Shown: piece by piece, positions 56,168-64,000 of the stretch
Layout: every line of letters starts with the position of its first letter
Position numbering within the stretch: position 1 is the stretch's first letter
NCBI GenBank assembly: GCA_002335605.1
Contig: BEDY01000006.1
Coordinates: 372,001 to 436,000, forward strand
From: Prillingera fragicola
Lineage: Eukaryota; Basidiomycota; Tremellomycetes; Trichosporonales; Trichosporonaceae
Direction of reading: 5' to 3'
DNA length: 64,000 nucleotides
Position numbers and translations under genes: made by a program
Notes under the pieces: model-generated
Databases searched by the model: none
What the model saw: only the letters and a program-made list of their open reading frames with translations
Told to the model about the DNA's origin: nothing

Positions 56168-59100
56168 ATGTCCAAGACTGTGACAGAGGAGGAAGTTGAG
56201 GACTTTGTCGTCAAGCTCCGTGCAGGAGGTACGTCGACTGAGAGTGGTGCCGAGCTAATCCACCTACTAGATGCCGACAAGAAGGTCAACTTGTTGCAAC
56301 TATGGGGCCTAAAGCTCGAGGAAGTCACGGCACTGCCAGAGAGGTCATTCGACGCAGTCACCCTGACGACAAGCCCATTTGTGCGCTCGTCGTCACACTT
56401 GCTCGTCACCTCAACGTTGTCGGCGTTCCTTCCCTTCTACCTCCCCCTGATTCCGCCCACACATCTCCAACTCGCACTCGTACAGTACCTGCCCGGGCTG
56501 TTGGAGAAGCTCAACGACCCAAAAGATAAAGTCCACGATCCGGCAAAGGACTGCATTGCTATCCTCGGTCGCAAGAGCTATGACGGCGAAGCGCAGGTGG
56601 CATCCTCGTCCAAAGGTGGGGGACTCGTCGTGACTTGGGAGAATGCTGTAAAGGACACTCTGGGAGGCCGAGGGTCACGGGCCAAGATTGGGGCTCTCAA
56701 GCTCCTTCTCGCCATGCGGGAGGATCCAGCCGCCAAACTCCCATTGAAACCGTGGCTTGCGGGGCTCGTCAACCTGTTGGAAGACAGCGATGGGAGTGTG
56801 CGGGACCAAGCACGCGAGGTGAGTGACTGTGCGGGACCACCGAGTAGCCACTGACTAGTGAACCCCAGACTGTCGTTGCTCTGCTGTCCCCACCGTCGAC
56901 GCCGCCCGCAGCTCGTTCCGAGCTGAAGAAGCTCATGCTCGCCCGCAACGTCCGCAAGTCGATCGCGGACGGTATCATCTCTCGAGTCCTAGGTGGTGCC
57001 CCGGCCCCGAGCGCTGCTTCTACACCGGCGACTGTGCGCAGCGGCGAAACCTCGCAGTCTCGCTCAGGAGCAGCGACCCCTGCTGGCGACGAAGTGGCGA
57101 TCGTTTACGTGAGTACGACACTTGGAGTTGTGCTGACAGGCCAGATTGCGAGTGGCAGGGATCTCGAGAATGAATTCCGTGCAATGATACCGCACTTTGC
57201 CGTGCGTAGATTGTCGGCCACGCAGAGAGCTGACTTGTGCAGGGTAAAGAGACGGAGCACAACTGGGGACCGCGAGAGGCAGGCCTGGTCCGCATTCGAG
57301 GCATGTTGCGCGGCAAGGTCTTTGACAAGGCGCCAGAAGCCTTCTTGGCTGGGCTAAAGGCTGGGATTTTGGAGGGATTGGGCAAGACTGTGAGTTGGAG
57401 CTGTGCTGGACTATGGTTGATTGTCTAGTTGCTCAGTTTGCGCACTACAGTGGCACAGCAGGCCTGCGCCTTGGTGCAAGAGCTCGCCGAGACCCTGGGT
57501 CCTGCTTTTGATTCTTCTGTCGAGCATTTGCTGCCTATTCTTGGCAAAATGGCGTGAGTAGCGCCGGCTTCGGATGGTGATTGACGGGTCCAGGGGCTTT
57601 ACTAAGAAGATTATCGCCGACAAGTCTCAACGCTGCGTAAAGGCCATCATTGTGCACTCGACCGTGCACCCACGCATGATCGTCTCACACATTGCCGCTG
57701 CAATAAATGACAAGAGTGTCCAAACTCGAAATCACGGCGTGTCACACCTCAAGACTTTCCTGGCGAAAGCCGGAAATGAGACCGCCTTGATTGAGGGCAC
57801 ACCGGGGCTGGTGGAGCAGCTGGACCAGCTCATTCGAAAGTGTCTCAGCGACATTAACGCTCCCGTCCGTGAGACCGGCCGGTTGGCATTCTGGGACTTT
57901 GAGCGACTTTGGCCTCAGCACGCTGCAGCCATCCTAAATGGTCTCGATGGCACCGCTAGGAAGCAGCTCGACAAGGCCAACCCGAAAACAAGCGGCGGAG
58001 CCGCGGCAGGGCCAAGCCCTGCTCGTCCCTCCAAGCCACGCGCGAGTTCCGCCATGAGTGCAATGCTAGCGGCGAAGAGGGCCAAGGCAGCGGAAATGCG
58101 GGCGGCAGCAGGACGAGCTGAGGGCAATGGGAACGCGGACGTTCTTCTAGGATCAGGAGAGCCTGTCGCCAATGCTCTGGAGCTCAACAATGCCCCTCAG
58201 ATGGAGACGAACGGGGCGGCCGAGCATGGCTCTGCTGCTGCCGAGGAGGCGCAGTCTACCGCTGCCGACGACGTTCAGCTTGACGTTGCCGAGGACAGGG
58301 ATGCTACCCCTGTGGCTCGTGCTGCAGAGACCGCAGTGGAGATGCCTCTGATCGAACTGGCCACTCCAGCACCCCCTCAACGTCACCACGTCTCTACCGG
58401 GGGTCAGAGCAGCCGGTTACCAAAAACGGCTGTGACACCACGGTCTGTATCGGACTCGGTCAGGAGACCCATTGCCCGCGTTGCATCAGCCTCGACTACA
58501 GGCAGGTCGTCTGCTATCAAGTCCTCCTCATCTCATACGTCCGGCATCAAGTCTTCATCATCCCACACGTCGACTCGGTCGCGGTCGTCCAGTCTTGCTC
58601 GGACGTTATCTCGCAGCCCCCCTTCTTTGATGGAGTCGATGCACCACCCCATCCGCCAAACCAACATACGCCCCAGCGCGTCCTCTAGCGAGACGTCAAC
58701 TGCAAATCTCCGCACGCCTGTGCAGCAGGCGTTCCCCTTCCCCAAGGTGCCGCGTTCACAGCCTTCTGCGTATCAGACTCCTGGCCAACATGCTTCGTCG
58801 GTATCGCAGCGCATGATGGCCTCGGGGCGGAGCAGCAGCGGCAGTGCCTCGCCTTCCCCACGTCACAGCTTGACGCACACACCACAGGACCCAGCAGAGG
58901 AGGCGCGTCGAGCTCAGGCTGCCCAGGGTCTTTCAGCGGCCATGCAGCTCTTGGAATTCGATGACGACCACGTCGACCTGAACGCGCAGCCTGAGACGCC
59001 AGTGCGCGCAGGGCACATGGAGGCAGCTCAGCAGTACGCGCCGCAACATTCGCTTCGCACCCCTCTGAACGTGGGTGTACGGAGGCAAGTGTGGCAGGAT

Positions 59101-60254
59101 TCACCGAGGGCAATGACACCAAACTTGCTGCAAAAGTTGAGGAGTGGTGGGCATGAGAGGAGCTGGTGGGCTCAGAGGCAAGCCAGTGAGTATCGCAGAT
59201 GAGACATGCGCTGATTTTGGCAGTTCTGGCAAAAGCTGCTCCCATGAGCAACGAGGACCTCAAGGATGCTGCGGCGATTGAGGGTGACCTTGTCGCTCTG
59301 TCGTCGGGTACACCCGATCTACAGAATCTTCAGAGGCTTACTCAATTCTCGTCGACTCACCCGATCGAGTCGGAGGAAGAAGCCGATGAGTACGACATTA
59401 CAGAGCAGCAGCGTTTCTGGGAGGACAACCGGCTCTTTACCCGTCTGTTTGATGGTCTCATGGCGTACATGGTGCCAAGCCAGGTGAGCACTAGATGTGG
59501 AGCTACATGCTGACGCCAGGCTTCGGACCTTCTTGAGCAGAGTGTTGTTCTTTTGTCAGAGCTTGTGCAGAACCAATGGGCAATGTGCGACAACCGCGAA
59601 GACGCTCTCATGGACGCGCTGTTCCGTCTCCGTGGCTCAACCAACCCTATCGTGAGCACCCCAAGCGAGAGCGTCACTGATGAATAGATTCTTGAAGCGA
59701 CCAACTTGCTGGTCTCACTGTTGACCGAGATGTGCGACCCTCCGTTCCTATTGTCTATCCTGCACTCGGCTTTGGCCCGCTACCTGTCTGGCGAAAGCCT
59801 GAACGGCGCAGCGAGCGAGGAGCTGAGCAGCCGTGCAAAATCCTCGGGATACAGCTTTGGCCTGACAGCTATGGGCATGTGTATTCTTCGTCTGCCCACG
59901 GAAGCCGTGGAGGTGGAGGCTCGTCGGCTGGAACAGCAAATCATGGGGGTGAGTCAAAACGAGCTGCAAAGTACTAACGCGCAGGCGTTACAAGTCGCCC
60001 GCACGGACGGTGTGCTCGCCCGCCGCGCCGCACACGCCGCCATTGTGTCTATTCAGTGCATGCTTGGAGACGATGTGAGGACGCTCTCCCTCTTCCCTCG
60101 GCTGGACGAGACCCAGCGCAACATGGCAACGTATCTCATGGAGGATGCTGGTGTGCGTTCCAAAGCCACGCCAGAGGTCAAGGCCTCGCGGCGAGAGAGC
60201 GTGCTGGCGGGACTCCGCGAGGGTCTGGCCGATGGCGCCAAGCGGGGTCGTTAG
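56168..60254 (+). CDS. CLASP/Stu1 microtubule plus-end protein
   Basis: Model join(56168-56818, 56869-57108, 57145-57201, 57243-57389, 57429-57553, 57594-59185, 59224-59483, 59520-59651, 59688-59948, 59985-60254), ten exons, 1244 residues. CLASPs bind tubulin through TOG domains, suppress catastrophes and act at kinetochores and the spindle midzone. The N-terminal HEAT/TOG-like helices run through exon 1. The CLASP_N block (about 300-560) is clear from [39 protein letters not shown] and [11 protein letters not shown]...VTVHPR-like sequence, ending [17 protein letters not shown] Ser/Arg-rich, basic microtubule-binding linker (about 590-990) follows and then a helical C-terminal domain. The linker contains a repeated IKSSSSHTS unit. 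Confidence 0.9.
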
Positions 60255-60629
60255 AGAGTAGTGCAGTCTGTAGACGATGTGACATTCAACGACATCGAAG
60301 ACTGTGCATCTTGCTGGTAGGTGCTAAACTGTTAAACTGGCAAGACGCCGCAGGAACCCCGCGGCCCGCCGGATGAACCGTCGTTTGCGGCGAATTTCCT
60401 AATCAGATTACGACTGGGGCCGATCTCACGTCGTTTTCGTCAGGTCTACTGACCCTCCCGCAGCGTGCGGCTCCTCGCTGCGGCTGGTGGCCGAGGCAGC
60501 CGAGGTGACACGACTCGGTCGGGCCCGAGGGGCCCGCCGTGTTGCTTGCTAAAGCGCAGTCATGCGTCGGTATTTATAAGCTAGTGTGCTTGGGCTGGTC
60601 GCGACTCTTCCCAGTGCTACTGCTTCATC
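60255..60629. promoter_or_regulatory. Promoter of the FSP1-like gene, with TATA-like box and GC hairpin
   Basis: TATTTATAAG at 60571-60580 lies 50 bases before the start codon and is the best TATA-like element. A perfect 7-base inverted repeat (CGCAGCG 60459-60465 and CGCTGCG 60476-60482, ten-base loop) lies in a GC-rich stretch that also holds the gapped GGGCCCGAGGGGCCC. Confidence 0.5.
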
Positions 60630-62005
60630 ATGGTGACTACTCTCAAGAACGTTATTGTCGTCGGCGGCTCGTATGTCGGTCAGGTGAGGCTGTCCCTTCG
60701 AGGTCCGGTATGACGGCTGACGGGGACAGAATGCTGCTCAGCAGCTCGCCGGGGTGCTTCCTGTGACTCACCGCGTAAGCTAGTCGTTGTAGATGCCGCT
60801 GACATGCACAGGTGCTGCTCATTGAGCCGCACAGCCATTTCCACCACCTGTTTGTCTTTGTAAGTCGCCTCCCCGAGCGCCATCTGACATCCAGCCCCGC
60901 TACTCTGTCGTCCCCAAGCACGAGCACATGGCTTTCATCCCCTTCACTGGCGTGTTTGCCAACTCTCCCAACCGGTCGCTGCACGAGGTTGTGCGCGCAA
61001 AGGTCGTCTCGGTGCACAAGGACCGGGTGATCCTGGACCGCTCGTGGCAGGGCTCGACCGAGGTGCCTTTCGACTACATCACGATCGCGACCGGCACCAC
61101 CCTGTCGCCTCCGGGCACGATGCCGACGGAAGACAAGAAGCCCGCCGTCGAGTACTTTCAAAAGTACCAGGCGCAGGTCGCCAGGGCCGAGTCGATTGTG
61201 ATTCTCGGCGGCGGCGCCGTTGGTGTCCAGATGGCCACCGACCTCAAGGAGCTCTACCCTTCCAAATCGGTGACGCTCGTCCAGTCGCGCGACAGGGTCA
61301 TGCCAAAGTTTCACGCAAAGTTCCACGAGCTCATCAAGGAGCGCTTTGAGGAACTCGGCGTCAAACTCGTCACCAACAACGGGCGCGTCACGCCGCCCGC
61401 GGCCGGGTTCCCGACTGACGGCTCGACCTTCACCATCACGCTCAAGGACGGCACGACGCTTCCCACCCAGCTCGTCATCCCCGCCACGGGCCAGACGGCG
61501 AACAACCAGCTCCTCGCCTCCCTCCCACAGACCTCGCCCAACTCGCTCGTCAACCCGGAAAACGGCTTCATCCGCGTATCCCCCACGCTGCAGTTCCAGG
61601 ACCCGCTGTATCCCAACTTTTACGCCGTGGGGGATATCGCCGACACGGGGGCGCACAAGGCTGCGCGGCCGGGGATGGCGCAGGCCGAGGCCGTGGCGCG
61701 CAACATTGCCGCGGGGATCGAGGGGCGCGAGCCCGTGAGCCGCATCAAGATTGCCCCGGCTGGGATCCACTTGACCCTCGGAATTGTGAGTAGCTGTGCG
61801 GTGTGTGCGCTGACGGGGTAGAGGAAGAATATCGTGTTCCGCAACCCGCCCGAGGGGGAGACTGAGCCTTCGTTCACGTGGCGCGACGAGTAGGTCTGAC
61901 TCGTGGGCTAGCTGACACTGCAGTGGGGAAGAGGACATGGGCATCAAGGGTGTCTGGGAGCGCCGCGGGGTGCGTGTTAACGGTGCCGATGAGTATCACC
62001 TGTAA
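60630..62005 (+). CDS. FSP1/AMID/AIF-like FAD-dependent NAD(P)H oxidoreductase
   Basis: Model join(60630-60683, 60730-60774, 60812-60859, 60895-61785, 61822-61889, 61924-62005), 395 residues. The N-terminal FAD site is NVIVVGGSYVGQNAAQQL, split by intron 1. The ATGTT (TIATGTTLSPPG) and second dinucleotide site (IVILGGGAVGVQMATDL) are complete, and the FAD C-loop is NFYAVGDIADTGAHKAARPG. This is the AIFM2/FSP1 group of two-dinucleotide-binding oxidoreductases, which in animals reduce ubiquinone at membranes. Residues HFHHLF followed by PRYSVVPKHEH and FIPFTGVF match the fungal AMID-like branch. No N-myristoylation glycine is present and no mitochondrial presequence is seen. Confidence 0.88.
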
Positions 62006-62813
62006 GGATGCCTGTTTGAAAGCGTTTTTTCCCTGTTAGCGCCAGGCAGGCCAGGCGTCATGGAGTGAGCCTCCAGCCTCCTCCCAAGTGCCAACGACCT
62101 CCATGATGGTGTGCGTCTACGCTTGTAGCAGAAGACGGCCATGGCAGGGGTTGAGCTTGCCTAGCTATACGCTACGATGCATAATTACTATGTCGCCGAC
62201 CAGCTGCCAGGTCTCATGCCACTATGCAAGCTCTATGCCCCACCGAAATCGCTTCGGTGTTGTCGGCGGTGCCAGTAGTGATGGCGACATGAGCAATGAA
62301 CGGTGGAGGTAAACCCGGCGCCCCGGGTATTCCAGTGTCAACAAATGGCAGTGTTTACATAAGCAGCGAGTGCCACACTGCAGTGGTGCGGCGGGGTGAG
62401 CGGGGTTATATCTCGGCGCGGAGGATACCGGCTTTGCGGATTGCGATGCGCTGACTGGCTGGGAGGCGAGGGGGAAGGCTCTGTGCACGCACGCACGGAT
62501 GACGCGCTGGACTGCGACGGAAGGCGAGCGAACCCAGCGAAGGTGTGGCCGGTGCAGGGTGCGCGCCGAGCAGCCACGCGCCAGGCAGCAGACTGTGTGT
62601 CCAGCCAGCCAGCCAGGCGTGCGGTGGTGTCCTGGGTGGTGCCGCTTGGCTGGCATGTGCGTCTCGGCCGCCCAATCCCCAATAGTCTCCTCACCGCCGT
62701 ATAAACACCCATCCATCCACTCGAACCCTTTTGCCGCCCTTTCCCTAACTACCACTCTCTTCTTGTTCACCCACTTACTTGTCCTACCCCCCACCTGCAC
62801 ATAGTACGTCACC
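62006..62813. promoter_or_regulatory. Intergenic region and porin promoter with TATAAA
   Basis: About 800 bases with no convincing gene. TATAAA lies at 62700-62705, 206 bases before the porin ATG, followed by a pyrimidine-rich leader (many CTTCTC/CCCACC runs) typical of highly expressed fungal genes. Confidence 0.5.
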
Positions 62814-62899
62814 TCACATACATACACTTCTCTTCCCTTTCGCACTCACTCACGCAAGACTCCTGTGCTAACCACATTCCCTCTCTCTCGCTCCAACAG
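62814..62899 (+). other. Probable 5' untranslated intron of the porin gene
   Basis: A GTACGT donor at 62814 and a GCTAACC branch plus long pyrimidine tract ending in CAACAG at 62899 give an 86-base intron ending six bases before the ATG. Confidence 0.6.
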
Positions 62900-62905
62900 A
62901 TCACC

Positions 62906-64000
62906 ATGCCCCAGCCCGTTCCCCCCTCCTGGAAGGTACGCGTCGATTCTTTGTCTCGGCTGGTGTCTTTGCCTGGCGCCTCATTTTCAACATCCAAGGC
63001 GTCGGGCACAGCTCCAAGCTCGCGCACATTAGTAACAATGTCGCTGACTCGTGCAGGACCTCGGCAAGTCGTCGTCGGACCTCCTCCTCAAGGACTACCC
63101 CATCCACGGCACTTCGCTCGAGGTTAAGACCCTCACCCCCTCGAACGTCACCTTCAAGGTTGCCGGCAACCGCGACTCCAAGTCGAACGCCATTGCCGCC
63201 GACATTGAGGGCAAGTACGTCGACTTTGTCCACGGCTTGACCGTTACCCAGGTGTGTATTGGATCGAGGCATCTGGCTGTCCAGATGCTCCGGGCGGTTC
63301 CGGAGGCAGGCGTCTCGCTCCCACCGCGCCTTTGAAGAACGCGACTGACAATCTCTCAGGCCTGGACCACCACCAACATCCTCCGCACCCAGGTTGAGCT
63401 CGAGAACCAGATTGCCAAGGGCCTCAAGCTTGACCTTGCCACCACCCTCAACCCCGAGAAGTCGCAGAAGGGTGCCATCCTCACTGCCATCTACAAGCAG
63501 CCTTCGGTCCACACCCGTGCCACCGCCGACCTCTTCAAGGGCCCCACCTTTACCGCTGACGCCGTTGTCGGCCACGACGGCTTCCTTGTCGGTGCCGAGG
63601 CTTCGTACGACGTCAACGCCGGCGCCGTCACCCGTTACGCTGGTGCCGTCGGCTTCTCGGCCCCCGAGTACGCCGTCACCCTCCACGGTCTCCAGAACCT
63701 CTCGACCTTCTCGGCCTCGTACTACCACAAGGTCTCGAAGGACGTCGAGGCCGGTGCCAAGGCCGTCTACGACACCAAGTCGACCACCCCCGGTGTCTCG
63801 CTTGAGGTCGGCTCCAAGGCTTACATTGACAACGCCTCGTTCATCAAGGCCAAGATCAACAACGCCGGTGTCCTCGTCCTCGGCTACACCCAGGCCCTCC
63901 GCCCCGGCGTCAAGGCTTCCTTCGGTCTTGCCCTTGACACCACCAAGCTCAACGACTCGGCCGCTGGCACCGCCGCCCACAAGGTCGGCGCCGCCTTCAC
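62906..64000 (+). CDS. POR1: Mitochondrial outer-membrane porin (VDAC), 3' end outside the window
   Basis: Model join(62906-62935, 63057-63251, 63360->64000), 288 complete residues of an expected 290-295, so only the last strand is lost. VDAC is the 19-strand beta-barrel that passes metabolites and ATP through the outer mitochondrial membrane. The N-terminal helix region (MPQPVPPSWK, DLGKSSSDLLLKDYP) and the alternating hydrophobic strands are typical; the eukaryotic porin signature appears around YIDNASFIKAKINNAGVLVLGY. Exon 1 encodes ten residues and the intron between exons 1 and 2 is longer than usual (121 bases). Codons almost all end in C or G, the strongest bias in the window, as expected for a very highly expressed gene. 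Confidence 0.93.

Noticed and set aside
60652..61947. 431-codon minus-strand open frame
   Set aside because: Shadow of the FSP1-like oxidoreductase, which has complete FAD and NAD motifs on the plus strand.
62901..63980. 359-codon minus-strand open frame
   Set aside because: Shadow of the porin gene, whose C-ending codons leave the opposite strand free of stops.

Overview
The window is nuclear DNA of a basidiomycete yeast, most probably a tremellomycete of the Trichosporonales type (Trichosporon/Cutaneotrichosporon/Apiotrichum-like). I infer this from moderately GC-rich, densely packed genes on both strands, many very short introns (about 35-50 bases) with GTGAGT/GTATGT donors and a CTGAC/CTAAC branch site just before the acceptor, and basidiomycete-type proteins such as Hmp1. 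No mobile element, rRNA or CRISPR array was seen. I rebuilt the splicing of 22 complete protein genes by joining frames at these signals. In every one the summed exon length divides by three.

Layout. 1-7.8 kb: a cut-off gene of unknown function, CDC73 (Paf1 complex), a ligase IV-like ATP-dependent DNA ligase without BRCT domains, and a STEEP1 homologue. 7.9-15.6 kb: a Nup82/Nup88 nucleoporin, an unrecognised type I membrane protein, the gamma-tubulin complex protein GCP4, and an intron-containing tRNA-Leu(UAG). 16.7-28.5 kb: a Zn2Cys6 protein fused to a catalytically dead aspartate aminotransferase, a CinA/MoaB-like molybdopterin-binding protein, an alpha-arrestin, and the lipid phosphatase Fig4. 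29-41 kb: a Zn2Cys6 transcription factor, a doubtful small gene, an aldehyde dehydrogenase, the CsbD-like Hmp1, an HD hydrolase, the glutamate-cysteine ligase modifier subunit, and a SAP-domain protein. 41.8-64 kb: a giant Rim15 kinase, Mrc1/Claspin, a RagC/Gtr2 GTPase, CLASP, an FSP1/AIF-like oxidoreductase, and the start of mitochondrial porin (VDAC).

The genes do not form one metabolic cluster; most are housekeeping genes. Related functions do sit near each other: nutrient and TORC1 signalling (alpha-arrestin, Fig4, Rim15, Gtr2), genome maintenance (ligase, Mrc1) and microtubules (GCP4, CLASP). Several neighbours share divergent promoters carrying CACGTG or CRE (TGACGTCA) motifs.

The most unusual object is the 922-residue Zn2Cys6-pseudo-aminotransferase protein at 16.7-19.6 kb. 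Its architecture resembles bacterial MocR/PdxR regulators (DNA-binding domain plus type I aminotransferase fold), but it has lost the PLP lysine and the other key active-site residues.
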